Below the pieces are notes generated by a model. That model saw only the letters and a list, made by a program, of their open reading frames with translations. It had not been told where the DNA came from and made no database searches. 64,000 nucleotides of DNA from an uncultured Dysgonomonas sp. (lineage in GTDB: Bacteria > Bacteroidota > Bacteroidia > Bacteroidales > Dysgonomonadaceae): the NCBI GenBank assembly GCA_945273835.1, contig CALYPL010000010.1, positions 25,229 through 89,228 of the forward strand, given 5' to 3'. Made by a program: the position numbers and the translations under genes. This document shows positions 26,928 to 36,416 of the stretch, in pieces; the stretch's first letter is position 1; each line of letters begins with the position of its first letter.

Positions 26928-27809
26928 ATGAAGATTGTTAGATTACAAGGTGGTTTAGGAAATCAAATGTTCCAATATGCCATTGTCAGAGCAAATGAAA
27001 CCAATAAAGGTAAAATGGTCTATTTGGATACATCTTTATTGGATGAAAATGCTGTTTCGACCGATACTTTCACAGCACGTAATTATGAACTCAACATATT
27101 CTCAAATATTAGAGCGAAAATTTTGACCGAGAAGCAAAAAAAAATACTTTTCTCCAATAAATGGTTCGCAAGACTATATCGGAAATTATTCAACATTCGC
27201 CCTATAGCTATTTCTCAAACTGAGAATGAGTACATTAAAATACCTGATATTAAAGATATTGTACTAACTGGTTATTTTCAATCTGAAAAATATTTTAAGA
27301 AAATCAGAACTGATTTATTGAATGATTTTCAGTTTCCTCAACTTGATGTGCAAAATTCAGATTTGAAAGCTAAAATACTATCGGAAACGTCTGTAAGCAT
27401 ACATGTTCGCCGAGGAGACTACTTAAAACCAGTTATTAATGATTATCACGGCGTATTGCCTCATGACTATTACCTAAAAGCAATTGAAAGATTGGAATCA
27501 GAGTTTGGTCAAGACCTTACCTATTATGTATTTTCAGATGACACTGAATATGTTGAAAAATCTTTCAGCTTTCTTAAGAATAAAACTATTATCTATCAAA
27601 ATATCGGGCCTAACTGTTGGAAGGATATGTATTTGATGAGTTCTTGTCAGCACCATATTATTGCAAACAGCTCTTTCAGCTGGTGGGGTGCCTGGCTATC
27701 TGAAAGGCATGGATTAACTTTAGCTCCGTCACAGTGGTTTAATAGTATGAAAGCTAAGTACATTATTCACGATTTTATTCCTGAAAATTGGCTAATTATT
27801 GATTGTTGA
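26928..27809 (+). CDS. alpha-1,2-fucosyltransferase (GT11)
   Basis: A 293-residue family GT11 enzyme. Signatures are GGLGNQMFQYA at 8-18, the GDP-binding HVRRGDY at 159-165 (motif I of alpha-1,2 and alpha-1,6 fucosyltransferases), YVFSDD near 204 and the C-terminal ANSSFSWWGAWL (motif III). Such enzymes move L-fucose from GDP-fucose to the 2-OH of a galactose or similar acceptor. No GDP-fucose synthesis genes are in the window, so the donor is made elsewhere. The stop TGA overlaps the next gene's ATG by one base. Confidence 0.93.
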   Translation: MKIVRLQGGLGNQMFQYAIVRANETNKGKMVYLDTSLLDENAVSTDTFTARNYELNIFSNIRAKILTEKQKKILFSNKWFARLYRKLFNIRPIAISQTENEYIKIPDIKDIVLTGYFQSEKYFKKIRTDLLNDFQFPQLDVQNSDLKAKILSETSVSIHVRRGDYLKPVINDYHGVLPHDYYLKAIERLESEFGQDLTYYVFSDDTEYVEKSFSFLKNKTIIYQNIGPNCWKDMYLMSSCQHHIIANSSFSWWGAWLSERHGLTLAPSQWFNSMKAKYIIHDFIPENWLIIDC

Positions 27810-28792
27810 TGAAAGAGCAAGATTATCCATTGGTTTCTGTCATTATGCCGGCGTATAATACCGAAAAGTATATTTCGGAGGCTATTGATAGTATCCTCAA
27901 CCAAACCTATAAAAATTTTGAATTCTTTATAATCGATGATTGTTCGACTGATCGCACGGCAGAAATTATAAAAGCATATGAGGATGCCAGAATAATATAT
28001 ATACATAGTGAAAAAAATTATGGAATAGTATATAGTTTAAATAAATGCATCAATTTAGCTAAAGGAAAATATATCGCACGAATGGATTCGGATGATATAT
28101 CTTTACCCGAAAGATTACGTGAACAGGTTGAGTATATGGAATTAAACCCCAATGTATCAATCATCGGCACTGCATTTAGATATTCTGATACTAAAGAAGT
28201 TATAAACCATCCTGTGGTGGATGATTTAATAAAAATTCAGCTACTTAATAATACAGCATTTGGTCACCCAACTGTAATGATCAGAAAGAATGATCTTATC
28301 AACAACAATTTAATTTATGACCATAGCTTTCTCCATGCAGAAGATTATGAACTTTGGACAAGAATGGCTGAAAAGGGTTTAAAAATGGCTAATCTTCCCG
28401 GTGTTGGGTTAATATACCGTAGACATAATGCACAGATTAGTTCGTCAAAACAAAAACAACAGTCTTTGCTTACAGAAAATATCAGACAAAAACACAGGAC
28501 TTTTTATTTTGGAGAAGTACTTGATTCGGAAGAAATTGGGTATATTGGAAACTATTCTTTATCAATTTATAAATCCATAAGTTTTGTCTTTAAATTATGG
28601 TCCGTAAACGCTTCTAAAAATTATTTCAAAAGATCATTCTTCAAAAAATATTTATCCCAATATCTGATCCAACGACTAAATAAAAATGAATTAAAAAATT
28701 CGATTATTAATAAAAAATACGATATATCGTTTAAAATCTGGTTGCTAAAGGTTTACTTCAACCAGATAAGCCATAATATTAGAAAATCATAA
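27809..28792 (+). CDS. glycosyltransferase family 2
   Basis: A 327-residue GT-A glycosyltransferase: VSVIMPAYNTEKYISEAIDS and FFIIDDCSTDRTAEI form the nucleotide-binding half; ARMDSDDISLPERL (near 88-101) supplies the DxD-like metal site. The C-terminal 100 residues are basic and helical, probably membrane-associated. The ATG lies in TGATG, overlapping the fucosyltransferase stop by one base, which indicates translational coupling and decides the start over a TTG six bases upstream. Sugar specificity cannot be predicted. Confidence 0.88.
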   Translation: MKEQDYPLVSVIMPAYNTEKYISEAIDSILNQTYKNFEFFIIDDCSTDRTAEIIKAYEDARIIYIHSEKNYGIVYSLNKCINLAKGKYIARMDSDDISLPERLREQVEYMELNPNVSIIGTAFRYSDTKEVINHPVVDDLIKIQLLNNTAFGHPTVMIRKNDLINNNLIYDHSFLHAEDYELWTRMAEKGLKMANLPGVGLIYRRHNAQISSSKQKQQSLLTENIRQKHRTFYFGEVLDSEEIGYIGNYSLSIYKSISFVFKLWSVNASKNYFKRSFFKKYLSQYLIQRLNKNELKNSIINKKYDISFKIWLLKVYFNQISHNIRKS

Positions 28793-28797
28793 TTACT

Positions 28798-29652
28798 TTG
28801 AATAATTTATCAAATCCTCTTATATCCATTATTGTACCGTGTTATAAACAGGCGCAATATTTATCCGAATGTCTGCAATCGGTTATAGAACAGACATATC
28901 AGAATTGGGAATGTATAATTGTAGATGATGGCTCTCCGGACGACACTAAGGATATTTCTAAAACATGGTGTCTCAAAGATAAACGCATAAAATATTTATA
29001 TAAAGATAACGATGGCGTTTCTGCTGCTCGCAATGCAGGTATTGCTATTTCACAAGGTCAATGGATATTACCCTTGGACGCCGATGATAAAATTGCTCCA
29101 CAATATTTAGAATTAGCAGTACAGGTCATTGAAAAAGATGATAATGTCGGCATCATATATTGTGAAGCCGAATTTTTCGGAGACAAAACGGGTAAATGGG
29201 AATTAGAAGCATATGATTTTGAAAAATTATTGATTAAAAATCAAATATTTTGCACTGCATTCTACAAAAAAGCAGATTGGGGTAAAATAGGTGGTTATGA
29301 TATAAATATGACTCATGGTTATGAGGATTGGGAATTTTGGGTTAATTTAATTAACACCACTAATACCAAAGTAGAACGTATCAACTATATAGGATTTTAT
29401 TATAGAATCAAATCCGATTCAAGGAACACTAATTTAAATAGTTTTCTAAAAAGCAGATTTGACATGGAAATGTATGTAATAAAAAAACATTCAAATCTTT
29501 ATCTTACAAGGTTTGGTAGCATTTGCAATATTCTTGATGAGAATATGAAGTATAAAGAACTTCTAACCAAAAAATGCAATGTGATTGCTTTATCTGAAAA
29601 ACTTCAAAATAATGTTTTATATCGCTTAATTAGAAGATTTGTAAAGTTATAG
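28798..29652 (+). CDS. glycosyltransferase family 2 with TTG start
   Basis: A 284-residue GT2 enzyme: LISIIVPCYKQAQYLSEC, VDDGSPDDT, the Asp-rich LPLDADDKIAP (about 92-102) and GYEDWEFWVNL. The only usable start codon is TTG at 28798: a stop (TAG, 28780) lies upstream in frame, the next ATG is deep in the domain, and five bases separate TTG from the preceding stop. The protein is clearly paralogous to the product of 33412-34272, which begins at the matching residue with ATG, so the TTG start is well supported. It probably adds a sugar similar to its paralogue's. Confidence 0.85.
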   Translation: MNNLSNPLISIIVPCYKQAQYLSECLQSVIEQTYQNWECIIVDDGSPDDTKDISKTWCLKDKRIKYLYKDNDGVSAARNAGIAISQGQWILPLDADDKIAPQYLELAVQVIEKDDNVGIIYCEAEFFGDKTGKWELEAYDFEKLLIKNQIFCTAFYKKADWGKIGGYDINMTHGYEDWEFWVNLINTTNTKVERINYIGFYYRIKSDSRNTNLNSFLKSRFDMEMYVIKKHSNLYLTRFGSICNILDENMKYKELLTKKCNVIALSEKLQNNVLYRLIRRFVKL

Positions 29653-29670
29653 CTGTTTATACTTTCAATT

Positions 29671-30576
29671 ATGGTTTCAGTAGTACTACCCAATTATAAT
29701 CACGCACCATATCTCGAACAAAGGATCAATTCTATTCTGAATCAAACATATCAAGATTTTGAATTAATCATTTTGGACGATTGTTCAACTGATAACAGCA
29801 AGGAGATTATTGAAAAGTATAGAAATAATTCACATGTAAGTCACATCATATATAATGAGATTAATTCAGGTTCGACTTTCAAGCAATGGCGCAAAGGAAT
29901 TGATATTGCTTTAGGCGAATATATCTGGATAGCTGAAAGTGATGATTACTCTGATGAAACTTTTCTGGCTAAATCAATGTATCTTTTACAAAATATTAAA
30001 GATTGTGCTCTTGTTTTTACCCAATCATTTATAGTCGACTCGCAAAATAAAATCATAGAGAAACGCAATTCACAGATTAGTGATGATCAATATATAAAAA
30101 GTTCTAAATTCGTTCGAGAAAATATGTTATTCTGGAACAGTTTATATAATGCCAGCATGGTTGTTTTCAAAAAAGAATTAGCTAACTCTGTTAATTGGGA
30201 AAGAATATGCAAAATGAAATATTCCGGCGATTGGCTTTTTTGGTCAGAAGCATTATTATCTCAAGACGTTAATTTAGGTTTTATAAACGAGAATTTAAAT
30301 TATTATAGAGTTCATAACGCAAATGTCTCCAATCGCTCTCAAAAAAAAGGTTTGTATTTCATTGAAGGATTCGATATATCGACTTTAAACGCAAAAAGAT
30401 TACATATAAAAAGAGACAAATATTTTAGACAAACATGGTTTGATCTATGTATAAAATACCGCAAACAATTTAATATCCCTATCTTTACCCACATAAAGAT
30501 TGGAATGCTTTTTATAATAAAACAACCAAAAGTCATATTTTGCATGCTGAGATATGCAAAACTAAAATTAAGATGA
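29671..30576 (+). CDS. glycosyltransferase family 2
   Basis: A 301-residue GT-A enzyme with VSVVLPNYNHAPYLEQRI, LDDCSTDNSKEII, and the metal-site region IWIAESDDYSD (about 88-98), here Ser-Asp-Asp. The N-terminal sequence is related to the other GT2 proteins of the locus, but the C-terminal half differs. It starts 18 bases after the previous stop and its own stop TGA overlaps the next ATG in ATGA. Specificity unknown. Confidence 0.87.
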   Translation: MVSVVLPNYNHAPYLEQRINSILNQTYQDFELIILDDCSTDNSKEIIEKYRNNSHVSHIIYNEINSGSTFKQWRKGIDIALGEYIWIAESDDYSDETFLAKSMYLLQNIKDCALVFTQSFIVDSQNKIIEKRNSQISDDQYIKSSKFVRENMLFWNSLYNASMVVFKKELANSVNWERICKMKYSGDWLFWSEALLSQDVNLGFINENLNYYRVHNANVSNRSQKKGLYFIEGFDISTLNAKRLHIKRDKYFRQTWFDLCIKYRKQFNIPIFTHIKIGMLFIIKQPKVIFCMLRYAKLKLR

Positions 30577-31805
30577 AAATTGTACACGTATCAACATATA
30601 TGAGTGGAGGTGCCGGTGTAGCCGCTTTTAGGCTGCATAAGGCATTATTTGAAAGAGGTATAGACTCTTCTTTTCTTGTAAAATCAGGCAGTTGTAATCA
30701 AAACGATAATCAGCATATTTTGAAATGCCCACCCTATTATCCAATTTCTTACAGAATAAAAAAAAAATTGGGTATTTCAAATGATGATCTTTATTTCAAA
30801 AACCTTAATAAGAAACAATTGTCGTACGATATTGCTACCTTACCAGTAGCACCTTTCAGAATAGAAGACCAACAGATTGTAAAAGAAGCAGATATTATAC
30901 ATTTACATTGGGTCTCTGACTTTTTAAATTTTCCCACATTTTTTAAATCGGTAAAACAGCCTATTGTTTGGACTCTCCATGACATGAACACATTTAAAGG
31001 ATTCTTTCATTATGATGGTGATTATGAAAGAAACAAAAATGAGTTTTTTAAAGCAACAGATAAGAAAATACGTCAACTTAAGAATCAATCAATACATACT
31101 AAAGACAACATCTTTATTGTCAGTCCATCAAAATGGTTAGGAAATTTATCCCAAAACAGTGACATCCTGCATGATTACTATCATGATGTAATTCCCTATA
31201 ATCTAGACTTCAACCTGTTTCCATCAATAGACAGACAAAAAGCCAAAGAGCAACTTGGGATAAACAACGGGTTAAAGACTTTACTATTTGTCGCAAATGA
31301 AATTAATTCCTATCGAAAAGGATTCGATTTGCTTATTGATGCCATAAGAAACCTAAATCGAACCGATTTCAATTTAATAAGTATTGGTGCAGGTGGTAAT
31401 TATTTTGAAATAAATAACAACATCAAACATATTCATATCGAACAAATTAATAGTCTATCCGAATTGAATATGTTATATTCTGGAGCTGATATAACTATTT
31501 TGCCTTCGCGTGAAGACAATTTGCCGAATGTCATGCTTGAATCGTTTGCCAATGGAACCCCTGTTATGTCTTTCAGTAATGGAGGCATGGCAGAACACAT
31601 CGCCACCGGCAAAAATGGTATATTAATTACCGAAATCAACTCTGAGATATTGAAATCCAATATTGCAGATTTTCTGGATAACAAATATACATTTGACAAT
31701 CAAGCTGTAAGACAGTATGCAAAAGATCAATTTTCGGAAAGTATTCAGGTTGAAAAATACATAAACTTGTATAAAAACATATTGAATCAAAATATAAAGT
31801 CATGA
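30573..31805 (+). CDS. glycosyltransferase family 4
   Basis: The only GT-B enzyme of the locus, 410 residues. The N-terminal Rossmann half begins MKIVHVSTYMSGGAGVAAFR, with a Gly-rich acceptor loop; the C-terminal half has LFVANEINSYRKGFDLLIDA and the GT4 donor-site motif EDNLPNVMLESFANGTPV (EX7E) followed by GGMAEHI. The GGAGVAAFRLH start is typical of GT4 enzymes in O-antigen clusters. The frame is open back to 30540, but ATG 30573, overlapping the preceding TGA (ATGA), is the natural start. It also overlaps the next gene by 4 bases. Confidence 0.9.
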   Translation: MKIVHVSTYMSGGAGVAAFRLHKALFERGIDSSFLVKSGSCNQNDNQHILKCPPYYPISYRIKKKLGISNDDLYFKNLNKKQLSYDIATLPVAPFRIEDQQIVKEADIIHLHWVSDFLNFPTFFKSVKQPIVWTLHDMNTFKGFFHYDGDYERNKNEFFKATDKKIRQLKNQSIHTKDNIFIVSPSKWLGNLSQNSDILHDYYHDVIPYNLDFNLFPSIDRQKAKEQLGINNGLKTLLFVANEINSYRKGFDLLIDAIRNLNRTDFNLISIGAGGNYFEINNNIKHIHIEQINSLSELNMLYSGADITILPSREDNLPNVMLESFANGTPVMSFSNGGMAEHIATGKNGILITEINSEILKSNIADFLDNKYTFDNQAVRQYAKDQFSESIQVEKYINLYKNILNQNIKS

Positions 31806-32599
31806 AATTATCCATAATAACAATCAATTACAATAATGCAATTGGTCTGGATAGAACTTTAAAAAGCATAACAAGCCTTGATACTAATCTTTTTGAGTAT
31901 ATAGTAATAGATGGCGGTTCAACTGATAATAGTGTCGATATTATAAAACAATATGCAAAAGATATTGATTATTGGATTAGTGAACCCGACAAGGGAATAT
32001 ACAATGCAATGAATAAAGGTATTAAACATGCAAATGGAGAATACCTTTTATTTATCAATAGTGGCGACATAATAAATAATGACACTAACATCAGAACAGT
32101 CATAGAACATTTATCAGGAGAAGACATAATATATTTCGACATTTTATTAATATTAGATAAGCAGGGAACTCAATTCATAAAAATTTGTCCCGATTTCATA
32201 GACTTCAGATATTTCATAAAAGATGCATTACCTCATCAGTCAACATTTATCAAAAGAGAAAAAATAATTGAATACGGTTATTATGACGAATCTATGAAAA
32301 TATTCGGAGATTGGGCATTTTTTATGGATGCTATCTGTAAAATGCAATTGAGCTATAAGCATGTCAACGGATATTTTACCACTTTCTATGAAGATGGCAT
32401 TAGTTCGCAACCCGAAAATAAGATCATCTTATTTAATGAATTAGATCAACACGTGCGCGAACATTATCAAACATTTAACCGATTATATGAAGAATGGGCA
32501 ACTCAAAAAGAAGAATTGCATAAATTAAGATGTTCGAGAAGCCTGAAACTATTAAAAAAATTAGGTTTTATCAAATGGTTTAATGTTTATCCTGATTAA
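31802..32599 (+). CDS. glycosyltransferase family 2, WcaE-like, copy 1
   Basis: A 265-residue GT2 enzyme of the type with SIITINYNNAIGLDRT, VIDGGSTDNSVDII, YWISEPDKGIYNAMNKGI and LLFINSGD (about 80-87). This set of motifs marks the WcaE-like subgroup of colanic-acid and O-antigen clusters. Two close relatives lie in the same locus (32609-33415 and 38032-38850), so it looks like product of tandem duplication. It overlaps the previous gene by 4 bases (ATGA) and ends 9 bases before its neighbour copy. Confidence 0.88.
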   Translation: MKLSIITINYNNAIGLDRTLKSITSLDTNLFEYIVIDGGSTDNSVDIIKQYAKDIDYWISEPDKGIYNAMNKGIKHANGEYLLFINSGDIINNDTNIRTVIEHLSGEDIIYFDILLILDKQGTQFIKICPDFIDFRYFIKDALPHQSTFIKREKIIEYGYYDESMKIFGDWAFFMDAICKMQLSYKHVNGYFTTFYEDGISSQPENKIILFNELDQHVREHYQTFNRLYEEWATQKEELHKLRCSRSLKLLKKLGFIKWFNVYPD

Positions 32600-32608
32600 C
32601 TTTAACGA

Positions 32609-33415
32609 ATGAAAATCTCCATCATAACGATAAACTACAATGATGCTAAAGGTTTGGAAAGAACTATTAGCAGCGTGATTTCATCAAAGACAGATAATAT
32701 TGAATATCTGGTTATTGATGGAGGTTCAAAGGATGAGAGCGTTTCAATCGTCAATAAATATAAAGAACATATTGATTTTTGGGTCAGCGAACCCGACAAT
32801 GGCATTTATAACGCTATGAATAAAGGCATTAAAGCCGCATCCGGCGATTATATCATGTTTATTAACAGCGGGGATTTAATTACTGATCATAAAAAATTTA
32901 AAGAACTTCTAACAGTCAAATATTCAGAAGACATTATTTATTTTAATCTCGAAATAGCAAATACAACGGATAATAACCGCTTTATAAAAACTTATCCTGC
33001 AATACCCGATTTTAAATATTTTGCCGAAGACTCTTTGTCACATACCGGCACATTGATAAAAAAAGAAAGATTATCAGAATACGGTTATTACAACGAGCAT
33101 TTAAAAATTGTAGCAGATTGGGCTTTTTACTTAGACAGTATATTGAAAAATAAATGTACTTATCGTTATGTTGACGGGTGCTTTGCACGATTTTATTTAG
33201 GAGGATTAAGCTCTAATCCAGCCAATCTGAAAAAACTTTGGGAAGAAAAATCCGAACACATCAAAAATAATTACCCCTTGTTTTTCACTATGTATCAAGA
33301 TTGGATGCAAAAAAAAGCTGAACTTTATAAATTAAAATCTTCCATAACCGTAAGAACAGCAAGAAAACTCGGATTGTTGAAATGGTTGAATGATTTTAGT
33401 AACTTTACCCAATGA
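32609..33415 (+). CDS. glycosyltransferase family 2, WcaE-like, copy 2
   Basis: A 268-residue paralogue of the preceding protein: SIITINYNDAKGLERT, VIDGGSKDESV, FWVSEPDNGIYNAMNKGI, IMFINSGDL, and a matching C-terminal helix (RTARKLGLLKWLNDF against LKLLKKLGFIKWFNVY). Adjacent position and conserved tail suggest a tandem duplication followed by divergence, presumably giving two different linkages or acceptors. Its stop overlaps the next gene's ATG (ATGA at 33412). Confidence 0.88.
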   Translation: MKISIITINYNDAKGLERTISSVISSKTDNIEYLVIDGGSKDESVSIVNKYKEHIDFWVSEPDNGIYNAMNKGIKAASGDYIMFINSGDLITDHKKFKELLTVKYSEDIIYFNLEIANTTDNNRFIKTYPAIPDFKYFAEDSLSHTGTLIKKERLSEYGYYNEHLKIVADWAFYLDSILKNKCTYRYVDGCFARFYLGGLSSNPANLKKLWEEKSEHIKNNYPLFFTMYQDWMQKKAELYKLKSSITVRTARKLGLLKWLNDFSNFTQ

Positions 33416-34272
33416 ATCCCACAATTTCTATAATAATACCTTGTTACAATCAGGCTAAATATTTGTCCGAATGCCTTCACTCCGTTTTAGATCAAACATA
33501 TACAAACTGGGAGTGTCTGATTATTAACGATGGTTCGCCTGATGACACTGAAAATCTGGCAAAGGAATGGTGTCATAAAGATAAACGCATAAAATATTAT
33601 TATAAAGCAAATAGCGGGGTTTGCGACACTCGAAATTTTGGAATAAAACACGCTCAAGGCGAATTTATTATGCCCTTAGACGCAGATGACAAAATTGCTC
33701 CCCCTTACATAGAAAAAGCACTAAAGATTTTTGAAAACAACCCCAATACTAAATTGGTTTATTGCAATACAATTTTTTTCGGAGCTAAGAATTATGCAAA
33801 AACTGACGTAGAATATTCATTTAAACATTTGCTCTACGAAAACATAATACATCATGCCGGCATATACCGAAAATCAGATTTCCTTAAAACACAAGGGTAT
33901 AATTTAAACATGCATGATGGTCTCGAAGATTGGGATTTTTGGCTTACATTAATCAATCCGGAAGATAAAGTAGTAAAATTAGACGGCTATTTCTACAACT
34001 ATCGAATAAAAGATATATCACGTTCCACCCTCATAGACAAAGCAAAAAATGAAGAATTGATACTTCAGATATTTAAAAATCATTTATCCGTATATCTCAA
34101 GTACTTCAATCCGATAAGAGATCACAACGAAGCCCTTTTTTACAAAGCCACATTCCAACGAATCAAAAGCGAAAAAGAATACAGATTAGGAACATTCTTT
34201 TTCTTCCCGATAAATTATATAAAACGGGTTCTTTGGCGTAAAAAATTGAAAAAAGAAAATCGACAGTCATGA
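33412..34272 (+). CDS. glycosyltransferase family 2, paralogue of 28798-29652
   Basis: A 286-residue GT2 enzyme with TISIIIPCYNQAKYLSEC, INDGSPDDT, CHKDKRIKYYYKANSGV, MPLDADDKIAPPYI and GLEDWDFWLTL. It shares these stretches almost word for word with the product of 28798-29652, which lies five genes upstream. The C-terminal tail (PINYIKRVLWRKKLKKE) is strongly basic and may touch the membrane. It is coupled to both neighbours by 4-base overlaps. Confidence 0.88.
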   Translation: MNPTISIIIPCYNQAKYLSECLHSVLDQTYTNWECLIINDGSPDDTENLAKEWCHKDKRIKYYYKANSGVCDTRNFGIKHAQGEFIMPLDADDKIAPPYIEKALKIFENNPNTKLVYCNTIFFGAKNYAKTDVEYSFKHLLYENIIHHAGIYRKSDFLKTQGYNLNMHDGLEDWDFWLTLINPEDKVVKLDGYFYNYRIKDISRSTLIDKAKNEELILQIFKNHLSVYLKYFNPIRDHNEALFYKATFQRIKSEKEYRLGTFFFFPINYIKRVLWRKKLKKENRQS

Positions 34273-35123
34273 AAGTCAATATCATACTCATCACATATAA
34301 TCATTCAGAATACATTCGTCAGGCAGTTGAAAGTATAATAATGCAAAAAACCGCTCATGAAGTTGAAATCATCATAGCCGATGATGCTTCGACAGACGAC
34401 ACCGTAAAGATTATTCAAGAGTATTCCGATAAATCTCTTTTTTCATTTACATTCTTGCCCCAAACCACTAATCTCGGATTCATAAAAAATTATCAACGAG
34501 CTTTCGGAGCTTGTAAAGGCGATTACATCGCTATTCTTGAAGGAGACGACTATTGGACAAGTCCATTTCACCTCGACAAACATGTCAGCTTTTTAGAAGA
34601 ACATCGGGAATGTACAATGAGTTATAACAGGCATGTAAGATATTGGGTCGATCAAAATCGATTTGAAGTATTTGACTGGCATTCAGACGAAACATATAAA
34701 TACATAACAGCCCAACGGCAAGTTTTAGAAAACTGTATCGGAACATTTTCTTGCTGCGTATTTCGAGGAAATCTGATCAGGCATTTGCCCCAAAACCTGT
34801 TTGACTTAGAATTTGCCGATTGGTTGATGGGTATTATCATGGGGCAATACGGATTTTTGGCATATCAGAAAGATGTGACCTCCGCATATCGCATACACGA
34901 CAAAGGACAATGGTCAGGCATGAGTAATGAAGCCCAGATGAAAGAAGTAATACGCATGATTGATATGTATGACCAATTTCTGAATCATAAATACACAAAA
35001 GAGTTTAAACAGCATAAAAACAGACTTGAAATCATGTTAAACGGAGATAAAACAGTAAAAGGTTCCGTAAAGAAAATAACACCTCGATTTGTCCGCAATA
35101 TTTATAGAAATATATTTAAGTGA
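34269..35123 (+). CDS. glycosyltransferase family 2
   Basis: A 284-residue GT2 enzyme: VNIILITYNHSEYIRQAVES, IIADDASTDDTVKII, LGFIKNYQRAFGACKGDY and IAILEGDDYWTSPFHLDKH (metal site about 86-104). It belongs to the same subgroup as the product of 37166-38035 (GDDYWTDPLKL). It is coupled to the upstream gene (ATGA) and is followed by a 177-base AT-rich gap before the aminotransferase gene, the longest break inside the locus. Confidence 0.88.
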   Translation: MKVNIILITYNHSEYIRQAVESIIMQKTAHEVEIIIADDASTDDTVKIIQEYSDKSLFSFTFLPQTTNLGFIKNYQRAFGACKGDYIAILEGDDYWTSPFHLDKHVSFLEEHRECTMSYNRHVRYWVDQNRFEVFDWHSDETYKYITAQRQVLENCIGTFSCCVFRGNLIRHLPQNLFDLEFADWLMGIIMGQYGFLAYQKDVTSAYRIHDKGQWSGMSNEAQMKEVIRMIDMYDQFLNHKYTKEFKQHKNRLEIMLNGDKTVKGSVKKITPRFVRNIYRNIFK

Positions 35124-35300
35124 AAACAAGCAAACCATTTAATATAACAGAATAAATATATAGAAATTAAACCGAAAGAACTATATTTATCTATAATAAC
35201 AACACAATCACAGAAAATTACTCAAATAAAAAAACGGTGAATTCTGTTACCTGTGTTACTTTTTAAGAATAAAAAAATTTGCAATCAACACAACAAAGAC

Positions 35301-36416
35301 ATGAGCGATAACAAAATATATGTGACTCAACCGGCAATGCCGCCATTAGAAGAGTTCATCCCATATTTAGAGCAAATCTGGAACAATAAATGGCTGACAA
35401 ATAACGGACCATTTCATCAACAGTTTGAAAAAGAACTAGCCGATTACCTCGGCGTAAAATACTTGTCACTATTTTCAAACGGAACACTCGCACTCATTAC
35501 CGCTTTGCAAGCCTTGCGCATAACAGGAGAAGTAATAACAACACCATTTAGTTTTGTTGCCACCACCCATTCATTATGGTGGAACAATATCAAACCTGTT
35601 TTTGTAGACATTGAAGAAAATTGTTACAATTTAGATCCTGCAAAAATAGAAGCCGCCATCACTCCGCAGACCACGGCTATTATGCCTGTACATGTATACG
35701 GCAATCCTTGTAATGTAGAAGAAATTCAGCGGATAGCCGATGTATATGGCCTGCGCGTTATTTATGATGCCGCTCACGCCTTTGGAGTAAAAAAAGGAGG
35801 ACAATCCGTGTTAAATTGGGGCGATCTATCCATATTAAGTTTCCATGCCACTAAAGTTTACAATACAATTGAAGGCGGAGCGATAGTTTGTCAGGACGAA
35901 AAAACGAAGCAACGTATCGACTTGCTTAAAAACTTCGGATTCAGAAATGAAGTTACCGTGATTGAACCCGGAATAAACGCCAAAATGAATGAATTGCAGG
36001 CTGCATACGGTTCATTACAACTGAAATATGTTGATGGCTATATAGTCAAACGTAAAGAAATAACGTCTTTATACAAAGAGTTATTGACAGGAGTTGCAGG
36101 TATTAGTTTTATCGAAGACAGCAGATCAGATGTAGAATACAATTACGCCTACTTCCCGATACGTGTCAACACTGCAGAGTACGGCATTAGCCGTGACGAT
36201 TTGTATCTAAAGATGCAGGAACACGATATTTTCGGGCGACGCTACTTCTATCCCTTAATTAGTGATTTCCCGACTTATAAAGGTATGCCTTCGGCAAAAG
36301 CCGACAACCTGCCTGTGGCAACACAAGTGGCAAAAGAAATTATCTGCCTGCCTATTTATCCGCATCTTGAAGAAAGCGAGATCAGAAAAATATGTGATAT
36401 AATCAGAAATAAATAA
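35301..36416 (+). CDS. DegT/DnrJ/EryC1-family sugar aminotransferase (VioA-like)
   Basis: A PLP-dependent sugar transaminase, 371 residues from ATG 35301; 16 more codons upstream (from 35253) are open but not family-like. It has NGTLALITALQALRITGEVI, TTPFSFVATTHS, PVHVYGNPC, DAAHAFG and the PLP Lys185 in SFHATKVYNTIEGGAIV. The FHATKVYNT-type motif marks the branch of nucleotide-4- or 3-keto-6-deoxy-sugar transaminases such as VioA, FdtB and QdtB. Because a VioF-like formyltransferase follows with a one-base overlap (TAATG), I favour VioA: dTDP-4-keto-6-deoxy-glucose to dTDP-4-amino-4,6-dideoxy-glucose. C3 versus C4 amination is not proven. Confidence 0.85.
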   Translation: MSDNKIYVTQPAMPPLEEFIPYLEQIWNNKWLTNNGPFHQQFEKELADYLGVKYLSLFSNGTLALITALQALRITGEVITTPFSFVATTHSLWWNNIKPVFVDIEENCYNLDPAKIEAAITPQTTAIMPVHVYGNPCNVEEIQRIADVYGLRVIYDAAHAFGVKKGGQSVLNWGDLSILSFHATKVYNTIEGGAIVCQDEKTKQRIDLLKNFGFRNEVTVIEPGINAKMNELQAAYGSLQLKYVDGYIVKRKEITSLYKELLTGVAGISFIEDSRSDVEYNYAYFPIRVNTAEYGISRDDLYLKMQEHDIFGRRYFYPLISDFPTYKGMPSAKADNLPVATQVAKEIICLPIYPHLEESEIRKICDIIRNK

